DNA of 64,000 nt from Mesodorylaimus sp. YZB2_4 (GCA_030248295.1 JASANH010001395.1:1-64000), one strand, 5' to 3'; numbered from the stretch's first letter, positions 11,124 through 23,560 are shown. Made by a program: numbers and translations. Notes: generated by a model from the letters alone, not told the origin.

Positions 11124-12783
11124 ACCTGTATATGGTCCCTTTTTTAGAATGAAGATCGACTTCGCGCACTGTTTCAAACTGGGGTCCCAAAACGGCGCTA
11201 GCTCATCCTATCGTAGTCCACCTTGAAGCAGCTCCGCTTTTCTGCTCTTTTCCACATTTTTATCTCATTTCGTACCAGGCCCCTGCGTCTTCTATATTCA
11301 AGTACTTTCGTCGTGTCTTTTCAAGGTGGCGAGGAAACATTTCTTTGATCCTGTCGAGACTTGCCCTGACTTGCAATAGTTATCAAAAACAAAAAAAGCA
11401 CCGATGAACCCTGCTGATTGCTACTTTAGCTATCCGGCCTCTGTGGTCGCAGTGCGCAACTAAGGTGAATACATACAGCTGGGAAATTTACATATTCATC
11501 ATCCTCCTAGGTTCAGTCGATCAGACTCGTAAAAGGCATAGAAAAGTCATTGGGCCATTGAAACTGCGCTTTCACGGTGCCCTCAACTTCCCGTCCACCA
11601 ACTTTTGTTTCTAGAATAGCGCAATTCCGTTAGGTTTCTCTAGTCACCTCACTGGAATATTAGGAGTGACCTCAATGGGTTTTTTCAGTCAACTCACTGT
11701 TTTCCAGCTAATGTTACAAATGACCTCAAGGTCAAGGTCAGAATTCTGTCAAAACCCTGATTGACCGACCCTTCCCCGACCCCGGTCAAAGTCAGGGTCA
11801 AGGTCAGAAAATTTTTGGGTCCATTCAAGGTCAGAGTCAGTCAGAAAATTTTTTGCGGGGTCGATCAAGGTCAGGGTCAGGTCAGAATTTCTTGCACCCG
11901 GTCAGAGTATTCTGACAGCGAAAGAAAGTAAATTTAGTGAAATGTTGGCCAACAAATTTTCGAGCTCCCGCCTTCCTGCATGACTATCTGAGGGCAGGTT
12001 TACAGTTCAGAATCCCAAGGCATGTCCTAAATTCTAGGACAGTTTTAAATCATTTCACAATCAGCTTGGTGTTCCACCCAAGGACACCAGGCTGTCTAAA
12101 CTTTAGGGCGACCACGACCATGTCCTGACACTTTGTGGTGTCTTTATATCCCAGCAGCGCTGTCAGGCGCAGAGCAATCGCCCTTGATCTAGGGCAATTT
12201 TGAGCTGACCTTTCTAGAGCAATTTTTGGGGCAATCTTCGGGCATCTTGAGAGTTTGGCACTTTGCCTTAGCTCTATCGACCCGAAAAAACGGTTATTTG
12301 CCAGCTGAACTAAAATTCTGTCATCCCTTTTCGACCATTGAGGCCAACACGGGACGACATAATGCCATCATCATTTTTCTCCTTACTCTAGAGAATACAT
12401 GCACTCAACAGGAGAGGGACACAAAAAATTAATTAAAACTCACACGCGAGATCAAATTACTAGCAAGCATCATCACAAAATCCCGTTAAACAGTCGCAGA
12501 AAACACAAAACTCTGCATGTGGACCAAAAATTGTGACTTGGAAAAACCAAATGACACAGTCGCCTACAAACATGACTAATGAACAAGATGAGACCTGTCT
12601 TAGGACGCGCCATTCTACGAATAAGACACCTCAGGACATCTATCGTGACAGTCCTAGATTGGTGTCTCAGCGTTCTCCCAAGTTGCTGTCCTCAACAGCG
12701 CCCTAAATAACGCTAGCCAAATCGTTTTTCGGCTCTTATTCTCGTTTGGCACGATGAATTTCCACTCGGTTTTTTGCGTATTT
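11124..12783. other. Gene-free stretch with degenerate GGTCA array
   Basis: No convincing coding sequence. From about 11690 to 11920 the sequence is a degenerate array of (A)GGTCA(G) units (GGTCAAGGTCAGGGTCAAGGTC and similar). The remainder is unremarkable AT-leaning DNA with short ORFs only. Confidence 0.5.
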
Positions 12784-13694
12784 TCAAGGGCAAATCAAGC
12801 TAGATGTCTGACATGATTGATCTCTTCGAGAATCTTGGCAGTTTCGACGAACTACCAAGATGGCGTGGAATTGATGCCTTTTCGAAATGGACAGAACTCA
12901 AAGCTGTTAGAAAAGCAACGTCAGCAAAGGTAATGAATATTTTGACCGAATGGTTTGCTAGACTTGGGTTTCCGGCACAGCTAGTGAGCGGCAACATATC
13001 AACGGAGTTCGCCCAATTCTGTGAGCAGGGGGTATCACTCGTGTTTTGGCCACTGCGAATCATCTGAGAACGAATGGATTAGCAGAGCGATTTGTGCAGA
13101 CTTTGAAGCATCATCTGTCTGCTTATAACAAAGGACCTTTAGACCAGCGAGTACAATCCGTCTTGATGGCTTACCGTATGACACTGCAAAAGACAAGTGG
13201 TGGGGAATGTTCCAGTGGGAATGTTTTTAAAACATCGTTTGCCCAACATATTAGAAAGATTAAATCCTTGTCCAAAACAACGTATGGTATTGAGGTTACG
13301 AAACAAAAAGTGGCTCACGATCACAATATGATAATGAGAGATCGTTTTTGCCAGGAGCGCCTGTTTGGGTTCAAAATTAAAGTACACTGGATGTACAGAA
13401 GGTACAGTCCAAGTTAAAACAGCAACACATTCTTGCGAAGAAGTGATCAATGGCGACTCGAAATGGAAACACGCCGATCAGCTTCGAAAGCGTGTTGTTG
13501 AAACAGGAAGTGCAATTGAAACACAGACAACTGTGGAATCGGCTGTAGCACAGGCTGAACCAGAATCTGAATTCATGGAAGCGGGGTCATCTGGGGCCCA
13601 TCCGCCGTTTCCACCGAAGGAAGCACCATCATTGCGTAGATCAACGACAAGGAAACTCTCGAAACAGAAGAAAAAGCAAAGGTTGCATAGCTAA
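12784..13694 (+). pseudogene. Ty3/Gypsy-type integrase relic
   Basis: Three overlapping frames together cover the end of a Gypsy-class pol. At 12804-13067 the integrase core reads RGIDAFSKWTELKAV, retaining the first catalytic Asp, then LVSGNISTEF where the family normally has a second Asp (VSDNGxQF), so this residue appears lost. After a frame change (13046-13417) comes NGLAERFVQTLKHHLSAY with the third acidic residue. After another frame change (13365-13694) comes the chromodomain-side C-terminus (GDSKWKHADQLRKR). Two frameshifts and a mutated active site mean it is inactive. No LTR or reverse transcriptase part was found within the window. Confidence 0.85.
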
Positions 13695-14780
13695 TTGGAT
13701 GAGGGGGTTGAATAACCGCGCAGCTATTATACTGTATCCAGTGGCATGCTTGAATATCATAAGTCATCGCGAGTATAAGAGGGGTTGGCAGTTTGTTTAG
13801 TGAAGTCAGTTGTGAGTAGTATGTGGAGCCCCTTGGCAAACGGTTGCTGATGTCTGAGCCTGCTTCTGTGCGCATAAGACTCTACAAAAACAGTGGGCTT
13901 AGTTATGCACTTCAGAAAAACTACTATCGATGTCAACACCTGAACGATTATCCGTTGTGTGCTTGCTTCATCCTGCCCTGCTCATACAGTACTTTAGTGG
14001 CATACAGACCTGAGCTAGAAATACGAGCACTAAATTAATTTTTATGTTTGACATAACATAATCTTTTCAAGTTCCTTTATCGACTACATCGCTATTGGTG
14101 AATGTGCACCGGCCTTTTTCGCCAAGTTACCTGTCAGCCACCAGCTAGTTCAAAAACAGCTTATCGCCAGCTTTTCTGAAAGATGTCTGTAAAACATATG
14201 ATACTGGTTTTCTTTGTCATGTAATTGCAGTAGGCCCTTGTTTATGCTTTACTGTTCACTTGTTACTTTGGGTTGAGTTCAATAGCGAAAGGTTGTGCCT
14301 CTCGCAGCCTTTCCAGTCCACACGACGCACAGCCTTCCCCACGTAATTCTGCTATGTCGTCTTAACAACATCTTAAACGACACATGTCTCAAAGCGGCTG
14401 AATCAGGTCATTTTAAAGGAGTTAGCAGACGCCATCAGGAGCATTGTACGTTCATTTCAGCCTCGAATGATTTGTTGGCGGTCGATCTAGCTTGTGAACT
14501 TGATTTTCGGTTATTTATATCGCCGAAGCTACATTATTGGTCAGATTCGAAACATAAAAGTTCCATATCCTGCAGAATTTTTTTACTGATTAAACCATCG
14601 TCTGCACACCTTTCACAGGATCCTTATCGGCCCATAGCGCCAACTGGAAAAGTCATTTTAATTCATTTTTCAATTTTCCACTTTTCAGCTGATGGCGTTG
14701 GGTCGATGAGAAGCTGTGTGTGAATTTAATTTGTTTGTGAGCTGTTATGCCACCCCAGGAATATTAATTTCTCATAGAGA
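13695..14780. other. No gene seen
   Basis: Short ORFs on both strands lack recognisable domains, codon bias or splice context. The promoter of the gene at 14911 begins at the right end of this stretch. Confidence 0.4.
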
Positions 14781-14783
14781 ACG

Positions 14784-14790
14784 TATAAAA
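14784..14790 (+). promoter_or_regulatory. TATA box (TATAAAA) of the 14911 gene
   Basis: TATAAAA lies about 125 bp upstream of the ATG. A 5' UTR intron is possible, because a polypyrimidine tract and acceptor (CTATTTTTCAG, ending about 14895) lies 16 bp before the start codon and GTGAGG donors lie at about 14846. Confidence 0.45.
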
Positions 14791-14910
14791 CCAGATGACG
14801 CGACGGGGAGCCTCGCCACAGACATGAAAGAGAGAAGTAGTGAAGTGAGGGGGGAGACTAGTGTTACCTCTCTCTCCTCAATCACTATTTTTCAGGGTCA
14901 AGAGTCCATT

Positions 14911-15183
14911 ATGAGACTGTGTTGGATTGTTCACATTCTGTTCATCGCGCGAATCATACATGCTGAACGCGATGCTTGCGTCGACAGTTTGGATGGGACT
15001 GATTCGTTCGCAAAAGTATTTGAATATAAAACGTGTTTTTTCACGATACGAGGAGACTCGGAAAAGATTAACATAGTTCCGATCCAGGAAGACGATTCGC
15101 CCAGCTACATCAACTTTAATTACACTGCAGCCGTTCGAATTTCCTGTGAACATAGGGCTACATTCCCCATGATTCACACTTAA
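14911..15183 (+). CDS. Small predicted secreted protein, 90 aa
   Basis: The ORF begins MRLCWIVHILFIARIIHAE, a good signal peptide with a hydrophobic core of about 14 residues and a likely cleavage after HA. The mature part of about 71 residues contains three cysteines and one N-glycosylation sequon (NYT). A TATA box upstream and a splice acceptor just before the ATG support a real gene, but it may extend into further exons because nothing marks the stop as the family end. I recognise no family. In size and design it resembles the other small secreted gene at 18919, but the two sequences are not obviously homologous. Confidence 0.5.
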   Translation: MRLCWIVHILFIARIIHAERDACVDSLDGTDSFAKVFEYKTCFFTIRGDSEKINIVPIQEDDSPSYINFNYTAAVRISCEHRATFPMIHT

Positions 15184-18100
15184 AATGAGATAAAATTTTT
15201 AGAAGATCACTTTTTCGATTATGACAAGCATGCATAGTCTAAATTATTGGCTCTTTGGTACATGCGTCGTATGAACACTACCAAACCAGAGATTGCTGGA
15301 TTTCTGCTTGGACTAAGGGTATGTACATTGCATTTCTCAGTTGGAAGATACATCGCGTTATCTGTCCTCTAATGCCACCTTTTTTTCTAAAAGGCCGCCC
15401 TATGTAGATTTCCCGCAGGACTTTTAACCTGTTTTGCCTGTAGTAGGCATGATATTATAGGCGAGGTCGCGGGGTGACCAGCCTTTACAGCAGCTCACTG
15501 CGCGTCTTCACTAGGGACACCTGCACAGGGGAGCCTAGTGCGCAAAGATCATACTGGGCGACTGGGCGAGAAGCGAGGGACCTTCCTGACTTGTGTTCGT
15601 GCTTGTCTACCCGTTTGGCGCCCGCGACATGCCAGCAGTGCGCGAGTCGCCAAGAGCCGCATCTGCAAAGCCAGGGACAGACTCTCTGATGCCACCGAGC
15701 CTTTTCTATCGTTTGCGGCATCTCTTATGCATGTTAGCCTAGAGTTGAACACGTTGGGTCTGCTTCTAATATCAAACAAACACTTCAAATCTCCATAAGG
15801 AACATATATTTCCATTAACTTATATTCTGTGGAGCTCGGGTGGCCTTTCGATAGTTGGCGCTTACGTAAAGGGGCTAAAAATGGATGAGGTAGTAATCAG
15901 GTTAGGTGGTGGCAAGATGTGGAGATATTAATAGGGGGGCAATCAATAATTACAAGGCATGATGGCGAGCCGTCTAGCCGCCTAAACAAATCAATCTAGC
16001 CTCTCAATAACTCGCCTTTGACAACGTTGACAATCACGTTATGGGCGTCCGCTTCATCGCCATGCACGCGAGGCGAGACTTGTGGTCCAGCAAATCATTT
16101 CGTGAGCGATGTTTATCCTTTATCCCCCCCCCCCCCCCAGTGCACAGAAGTGTTTGATGATGTGGTAGAACATGGGCATAAATCAGACGAGAATACTTGA
16201 TGGAGGCAGAAAGCATGTGCTAGAGATATTACCTGCAGGATCTCGCGCACTAACTACCATATCCTGTTGTCGCTGTACACACATTATAAATAAAGCAGAA
16301 AAAGGGAGAAACTGGGGGCGGGAAATTCAAAGGATATCGCAGGGAATATCGCAGGCATTCCTTTCAACTTTGAGTTTTCTTCGATATCTGGTGTAAAAAT
16401 TTTAAGATTTCAGGCGGGGAAAAAAGCATTTGAAAGCTCTTTCCGGGGCGGGCTACCATATAGGCTGTTACTAATCAGCGCAGCTGATCAACAGCTAAAA
16501 TTATTGATCAGTTTCGGCTGAAATTGCCTAAATGGGGTTCAGTTATCCCGCATACGCACAATAATGTACGGTCGCAGCGCAACATTTCGAGCTGTTCTGT
16601 GATTTAGTGGCCCTAGGCAATTATTTCAGTGAAAAACCCAGGGTTGTACGGTTTTGATAATTTGCCCATAATCGATTATGTGACTGATCACGGCTAATGA
16701 GGGACGCTTTTTCTTGAAGATCTCATGAACGGTTATAGCTTGAGTTATTTCAAAAAAGTTTCAAATTCTTAGGAATGTAGCGGTCATTTCTGTATTTTTT
16801 AAATTGTTATAGACATAAAAATAAGCAAGTCATGCTTCTTTGACCAAAAGTGACCACTTTTTACTTAGAATGTGCTATATTTCCATATATGGGCATTTAA
16901 AAAAAAAATTCGTCCTCCAAGACAATCAGTTTTGTGAGTACTTTCGATAGAGAACATAAAAAAAGGGGTAAAAAAATTCGACTGGCCTCGTATGGGATTC
17001 GTATGGGTCGAGTCTCTCAGAAACCCTCTCTTAAAAGATGGTAATCTTACTTAGAAATGGATAAATATAGGAGCACTGATATCCACAGTATAATGGCCTT
17101 ATAGCACCTACGCATGTAACGAAGCAAGCTGATGCCTCCAAACAGCGGGGGAAAGAAATGACCTGCCGATTTCCTCAATGTAAAAAGGTAGTGCCATCAG
17201 CGGGTTTTTCAGAATATGGAACTTTTTCAGGCTCAACATACAGTGAATGGTTAACACTCGTACATTTGGCACGATGGAAAAAATGTGTCATATGAACCCA
17301 GCGAATGGCGTAGGAAGCATGCCCCTGTTGTTGACTTTGTGTTAGCGGGCGTCAGTTCGAATGGTACCTTCTGGTTGAGCATGAGCAAACACAAGCTGGC
17401 CACGACGATGCTGGCACCAGTGGGCGTTTTATGTCAGAGGTCCGAGAATGACAACGCTTATCTAAAGCTTTGCGCAAAATATTCATCGGCTTGTTGCAAT
17501 ATTGTTCATGTTATTTTTATGGTAGCATGCATTTTTTCGTATAGTAGCATATTCATTAACTAATTAGAGGTCGCGCAGAAACGCTAAATTATTTTTTAGT
17601 TGTTTAGATTTATGTTAACTCGCATAGCGCTAAACTAAAATGCAGTGTTCACAGATGATTTCTGTCTATTTTTATGCTCAGTTTAATGTTTACTTCTTCT
17701 TGCATCTCAGTGTTTCAACAAGTTGATGAGAAATGTTTAGAATTGCACATGGCTTGATCCGAAGTCTGAGGTTTGATTGAGTTAGGTTATACTTGCAAAT
17801 TAGCCGGCATCGGCATGGATGAGAACATCGGGACTGCTGTTGCCAACTAAAATGATTAATTTGCCACTGGTGGGCTCAGGCCACGATGATAGCGCAGGCC
17901 GATTTCAGCCCAAAGCACGAATGAGTGAACAGTATGCGCTAAACGGTCGAACATGTAATTACCCGCAAATCGCATTAGCAGCATATTCAAATATACTATC
18001 AGGTGTGCCATAGAGAATGACCCTATAATTTTTTCGTCTTCTATCAGCCTTACAATGCAAATTATCGCCAGTAAATTTCATACAATAGTGTTCAGCACTC

Positions 18101-18816
18101 AATTTTGACTCAGCTTAATTTATTTTATTCGCCAATATATTCGCCATTCGTTTTCCAAAACGCGATATAGTCGAGGGTATCAACTTTTACAAAGTTTTTT
18201 TACAATATCCAAACGAATTCGCTCCTTGGCAAGCTTTGATAAAGCTTTTAGCGTTTCTTCGGACTTCACTCGATCCCAGTTTATTTCACGAGCCAATTAT
18301 TTAAAAACTGAGTAGTCTAATGGAATCAAATCGCTGCTGCAAGAGCAGTTGCATCTGGCTCTTCCTTTGGTTCAGCGACCTTTTCCATGTCTCTTTCTCC
18401 TGATGTCAAGTGCATGACTCGCTTTTTTCCAAGCTATAACCAATGCCGCCCCTGTCGGCGAATGCACAAATAGGGGGATCTGACGATGAGCGTTGCGTGC
18501 TTGAGCTGGGCTGGTTCGGAATTCCGCTCGTACATTAGATGGCATGTTCCTAAACCAAAAACTCTATCAAATATGCTTGTAAGCGCAGACAGAAACTTTT
18601 TGTTTCTATGCCTATTTCCAGCTTTACTGTACTTTGTTCAACATAAGATCTGAAAAAATTTTCGTCGTTCGATTCAATCTTATCTATGGTTTTTATTGAA
18701 AGAATTCAGCAGGAAAACAGTAAAACCCCTTTGACCAATCGGTGTGGCAGCCGGCTGCATAATCAGAGCATATGACAAAGATGCCAGTTACTCACCCACC
18801 CACCAAAAGAAAGTGC
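15184..18816. other. No gene seen; one partial dispersed repeat
   Basis: AT-rich, with short ORFs only. At about 15530-15610 a segment (CATACTGGGC...GAGAAG...GGGACCTTCCTGACT) resembles the body of the repeat at 24235-24500 and 27990-28215. A run of 15 C occurs at about 16124-16138. Confidence 0.4.
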
Positions 18817-18823
18817 TATAAAA
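18817..18823 (+). promoter_or_regulatory. TATA box (TATAAAA) of the 18919 gene
   Basis: GCTATAAAAGGCG matches an extended TATA consensus, 102 bp upstream of the ATG. Transcription would be expected to start about 25-30 bp downstream, giving a short 5' UTR. Confidence 0.6.
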
Positions 18824-18918
18824 GGCGTGTGTCAGGCTTTCCTTCCATCCAACCAATGAAATCCTGAGGCTCCTCCAAAAGTAGAATTTTTAAGTTCTCA
18901 TACTATAGTCAGTCGAAA

Positions 18919-19194
18919 ATGGTTACTAAGGCCCTCTTGATTTTGACACTGTTCACTTTTGCGATGCTGGTCAAAAACACGGAGTCGGCTCCGAGGGGCA
19001 GACGTGGAATTATTGAGGATGTCAACTTGTGCCTTGATTTGCCCCGATGTATCAAAACGGAACTTGAGAAAGGGCTGAACGGGGATGCAGCCACGTGTCT
19101 ACCGCTTCATACGGAACTGGGAATGGTTTGTGGGTCATTGTACGGAGCCGCACTTCTAATGGACTACCTTATGCATCTACGTCGAACTGTATGA
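18919..19194 (+). CDS. Small secreted four-cysteine peptide precursor, 91 aa
   Basis: Starts MVTKALLILTLFTFAMLVKN, a strong signal peptide ending near TESA. It is followed by APRGRRG, which contains a basic RGRR site of the kind cut by proprotein convertases, so the mature peptide may begin at Gly-Ile-Ile (about residue 31). The remaining about 61 residues have four cysteines (LCLDLPRC, ATCLPL, MVCGSL), consistent with two disulfides in a small helical fold. A TATA box lies 102 bp upstream and AATAAA at 19322, so this looks like a complete single-exon gene. Hormone, neuropeptide, antimicrobial or venom-type roles are all possible; I do not recognise the family and assign none. Confidence 0.7.
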   Translation: MVTKALLILTLFTFAMLVKNTESAPRGRRGIIEDVNLCLDLPRCIKTELEKGLNGDAATCLPLHTELGMVCGSLYGAALLMDYLMHLRRTV

Positions 19195-19321
19195 TGATAA
19201 CGATTAGCTGCTGTCATGATTTGTATGTTGTTATAATGAAATAATAACATCATAACAGCGATTAGTGCACTCCTGCAGTGGTCGGTTACTTTCACAGTGC
19301 CAGCAGCCTCTTTCAGAAGCG

Positions 19322-19327
19322 AATAAA
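19322..19327 (+). terminator. Poly(A) signal AATAAA for the 18919 gene
   Basis: AATAAA 128 bp after the stop codon on the same strand. Confidence 0.5.
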
Positions 19328-19329
19328 AC

Positions 19330-20809
19330 AAACGGTGCATACCCTGCTAGGAGCGATGCAAATGCGGCGTCGCATGCAACTGAACGTTTTTGATTTCTCA
19401 CCCACGCCGTGAAAAATCGTTAATCGAGGGTGGACAATAGAAATATTTTGCTGTTAATAGAGCGAACGCTCTTCGGGGGGGGGGGGGGCGAAGGACGTAT
19501 CGCAGGCGCCCCGAGACTTCCTCCACGAGCGGCAACAGGAGCAATGAGCAACGCATAAGAAAATTGCAAGCTAATTTGGAAAGGCCGAAACCGCAGGACC
19601 CGCATATCAAAAAGGAAAAATTTTTTTTCGTCAACGCGGCTGGACATTTACGACAGCAGCACTATGACGCAGCTGCTTTGATAAATTCTGACAGGCAAGC
19701 CCATGACGAAATGGTTGCTAGTATTCGTCATTTCTTGAACGTGCAACGCCACAAAATCACGTCAGGGACGAGAGACTAATTCACGCGGCCTTACGAATCA
19801 GGTTGACCCTGGTCGCTATCACCCAGCACAATCAGAGAAGTGCCAAGAGAAGCCTTGTGCCGAGTTCGACCAACCGACTCGTCGAATAAATCCACATCAG
19901 CCATCAATTTTTTTCTAAGTTTAAAAAACCCCAAAGTTAATTTGAGTGGAATTGTTTTTAGAGGAACTTAAACAGCTGCAGCGTAACAAAATTTGATGTT
20001 AATCACATATTCTGCGCTTCTGCTATCCACTGTGTGCGCTGGCTGGTCCAGATAACTTTAATGTGACAGCATTTTTGTAAAAATACTTCCCTAACGATAA
20101 GGGCAGTGTGGGGCTTGTGGTGGGCGGGCAGTGTTTTGCAACCCCGCACATTGACGACTGATGCCGTTTTTCTGAAGCCGGTAGGTGGGTGCCATTTAAG
20201 GAGGACACAGCTGGACCAACCACGTTTACGATTACAGTAGGACAACGCAGCAACTAATGCGTCGAGCCAATTGCCGCCACCTTTTTCCAAAATTTGACTT
20301 ATGCATATTAAGATCATACCCAGATCCATAATTTGTCCACCATGTCACATCAACCGCACGCACACTTTTGTGGGTGCCTGCACCAGAGTCCCAGAATGAT
20401 ACTGGGTGAGATGGGAGGAACCATCCTGAATGGGGGTTTGAGCACCAGGTTCTTCTTTTTGCCTTCAGTATCTGCCACTTCACAGCACCACAGCCCAGAG
20501 CCAAGTTTTCAAGACCAGCGACAGACCCGCCAAATCGCCCTCGAATCGACGATTCTACTTCCCCTCCAAGAAATTGTATTAGTTATCACCATTCACGTTA
20601 TCTTTATCGCCGATGTGACACCTGATAAGTCTCAGACACTGGTCCATGCAGGACAAAAACTCGAACGCATTTCGGTCACAAAAACGTCGTGGACAGCATC
20701 AAAAATCGAGCATCAGAAGCCAAGGAAGACTCATCAAATTATCAACGCAGTGACGGCTGGTTTGTCAGCTGCTGCGCAAGGCCAGCTTCAGCCTGTTCCA
20801 TGTAGGAAA
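19330..20809. other. No supported gene
   Basis: A 12-base G run occurs at about 19476-19488. A 187-codon open frame from 20333 runs into repeat copy B but has no recognisable domain; only its end (from about 20812) matches the repeat. Confidence 0.35.
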
Positions 20810-21618
20810 CGTACAGTTCAGAGAACACGACGGGGAGTACTCGGTGGTGTGCTTCCAAATCTTCGATCGCTGGAAATGATATTTTTGAAGCAATAAATGT
20901 TGCTCTAACTGCATGCGAGTTTTTGACGCGTCACGGCTACTTAAAATGGCAAAACTGATGTGAGCCACTGCTCTATTGGAGGGCGAACATGAATGGCGAG
21001 AGACCAGCATATCCTTGTTCGAAGAACAGGGCTTGTAAGATTAGTGCCCTGGTAAAAATGGTCCCTCAGCTGGGGTCATGTTCTTTGAAGCTTGCAGCTC
21101 GAGAGGGATCGTCGTTGAGATTCTCAGAGGCCGTATTCTCGAAGCGTTTTCCAACGAGATCTATCGCTCATCGAGCACTTTTCCATTGCGGTGACTGTGA
21201 TAGCTATTCTCGAATGTATTTCTGCCACTGAGTCAAATTTTACAGTCACTGAGCAAAATTGGTACGAATTCTCAAAAAAATGTTCATGGGACAACTTTGT
21301 TGAGATAATTAGGTGTGATTAGGAAAAGTTCGAGGCGGTCTTACCTCGAAAACTTTTCCAGTGAGGTCTAATGAAGTAATTTTATACAAGTGATACATAC
21401 GCATCAATATCAACGGCCCAAAAATTTATGATCATGGTTGTGGGATGGCCAGGCTCTGCTAACGAAGCAGTTATCCTGGGTCTAGGTTATTTGTGGGAGG
21501 AAATGGAGGGTGACTATCGGCTATCGCAAGCTGTGCTTCGAAGCTTGGCGAAAGCAGAACACTTGGCAGAAAGCTTTGCTAAAAAATGAGGCGAAGCAGC
21601 TAGTGCTTCTATCAGCTG
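20810..21618 (+). mobile_element. Dispersed repeat copy B, Harbinger-like transposase relic
   Basis: Second copy of the repeat at 10131-11123, without the 188-bp insert. The short frame at about 21433-21588 reads MVVGWPGSANEAVILGLGYL and ends at the equivalent stop, with several amino-acid replacements relative to copy A (for example WDEM to WEEM). A one-base deletion relative to copy A at about 20921 breaks the upstream frame. Same tentative Harbinger assignment. Confidence 0.5.
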
Positions 21619-23190
21619 GTGCAGCGTATCACATCAGTTTTGCTATTTTAGGGTAACTGTGATGCGTCAAAAGATCGCGTGCAATTAGATTAACTCATGC
21701 CAGTTTATCACCTGCTTGTTAAGTTGCATCTCGTGTCTCTGGAGATCTTTCTGAAGGTGGATGAAAATGCGAGTGGTGTAGGACTCGACTACCTAAACTG
21801 CTCAAAAATATGTTCATCGTAAGGTCAACTTCCATGTGCGCTGTCAAAATGTGCTACCCGGATGGAGCCAGGGGAGACTCTTCCACTGTCTTCACAACTT
21901 CTCTCTGGAGGAAGGCTTCCGAGTACAGCCTCTGTGCGTATAAGATTGCTTCCCCTCAGGTCGTTTAGTAAAGAGTGATGGCATTTTTACAGAAATGTGC
22001 GTCATACTGATAATACCTCACTGAACAAACGCAGGTTGTTCTGGTTTTTAGTCAATTTTTTCAAAAATACCCATTTTTTTTATGGGGTGAGCTTGGGTTC
22101 ACTAGCGAATGGATTGGGTTTGACTTTTAAGAAATGGATTTGGGTTGAATTGTGAACCCATTGTCGGAACTGGACTGAATAGGTTCCTCTCTCGGTTATG
22201 CTCACCTTACCTACCTCGCAGGAATTGGTTGCAGACCATTCAAAATACTCTTAACTTGACATACCGCAACCATAAAAACTGTATGCCAGATTTTTTGGGG
22301 CCAGTTACAGTTTTATTGCTCCAAAAAGTCACAGTTTACTACCAGATTCAGTCAGCTAAATGATACAAGTGCAGTCTTATTTACTGTAGTTTAACCTTTT
22401 GGCTGCGCTGAAGTCGGGGCGACGTATGTTTTACTAGACAGACCAACCCAACACGAGTACAAAAACAAGACTGAACAAGCTTGGGAAGTCGTCGTGTCAA
22501 GGCTGGGCTGGCCCCAGGCTGTGGAGAGGCGCGACACGTAGCGTTGATACAGTTTACTGAAACTGAATCTCCTCGCCAAAATTGAATTTAACTGCAACTT
22601 AATCTGTTCAGAATCAGTTTTCGAATTAATGCGTTCATAAAAATAAATGATCCGCTTGCGAATGTTCGTGCAGATCTCAAAGAGAAGCGAAACGCTGCTA
22701 GACGAATCGCTGGTTCGAGTTATTTTGCTCGCGAGTTGGAGGCGTATTTTGTCATCCTTCAATAATGGGTCCGCTCGAATTTTGGTTGATATATAGAGAG
22801 AACTTGCTGCATCTTTACGAGTATTGTAGTGCCTCATCATTTCCTGCTAGGCTAGCGCTGAGTGAGAAATTTATAAGCTGGGCGAGGTCCATGTTAAAAA
22901 GCAGTTTGCATAGTTGAGTTAATAGAAATATGTAAAAGAGGGTTTCTTTAATTTCATTGATTTCATCAAAAACATTTTAAAGTAACATCTCCTTGATCTT
23001 AGAAAGCTTCGCCAGTTATTAAGTTGCACTTGACATACTCGATAATTGAAATGTTCCTAGTGCGAAATAAAGCTCTGCTGAAAACAATGCACGCTTCTGG
23101 CCTGCTGGTCAGCGGTGGTCAGCGCCTTCAGACAGGCTTTCTGTGAGGTTCGACCCATGGAAAACAATGGTTGCTAACCCAGCTTCCTAA
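21619..23190. other. Mostly empty, one weak ORF
   Basis: Contains the 149-codon minus-strand ORF at 22391-22840, described separately. Nothing else is supportable. Confidence 0.35.
22391..22840 (-). CDS. Hypothetical ORF, 149 aa, weak
   Basis: Open from an ATG on the minus strand. Composition is Ser/Arg/Lys rich with a helical-looking middle (FEICTNIRKRIIYFYERINS). No signal peptide, membrane segment or known domain is seen, and no TATA box, clear poly(A) signal or splice sites support it. It may be a chance ORF. Confidence 0.2.
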   Translation of the reverse strand: MMRHYNTRKDAASSLYISTKIRADPLLKDDKIRLQLASKITRTSDSSSSVSLLFEICTNIRKRIIYFYERINSKTDSEQIKLQLNSILARRFSFSKLYQRYVSRLSTAWGQPSLDTTTSQACSVLFLYSCWVGLSSKTYVAPTSAQPKG

Positions 23191-23192
23191 AA

Positions 23193-23395
23193 AGCCAGTT
23201 TCCACTGAGGGAGCCACATGGATCCCATGTCAAAAACATACGGCCCCACATGGATCCACACAAACTTCCACATGGAATCCATAATGGAAAACACCAGTTT
23301 CCATGTGGCTCCACCTTGGAAACCGAGTTCTTCCACATGGGTACTATGGAGGAAAGCACACATTTCCATGTAGATCCACAAGGTCTGGGGTCATC
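23193..23395. repeat. Short internal repeats of CCATGTGG / CCACATGGATCC
   Basis: Several direct and inverted copies of CCACATGGA and TTTCCATGTGG-type words. A related but diverged block lies at 24920-25025. Possibly a degenerate foldback element. Confidence 0.55.
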
Positions 23396-23560
23396 CATAG
23401 AGGTCGACCGCACAAAATCTCGATTTTTTGACCCCTTTCTCCCCCTGACCGCATGCCGACCACTTATCGCGAGTCCCCCTCAAAAATGGTCGACCACTTC
23501 AGCCAGACCCCCTCCCCCTTCCAAACGCAGTTTTGTGAAATGTGTCATCTTACGCTCTCG
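23395..23560 (+). repeat. Dispersed repeat family R2 (ATCCATAGAGGTCGACC ...)
   Basis: The inverse complement of this block matches 28222-28345 along most of its length (AAGATG, TTTCACAAAAC, GGCTGAAGTGGTCGAC, AAGTGGTCGGC, GGTCGACCT, ATGGATG). It is about 40 bp longer in the middle than that copy. A third, partial relative lies at 24700-24830. Confidence 0.6.
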
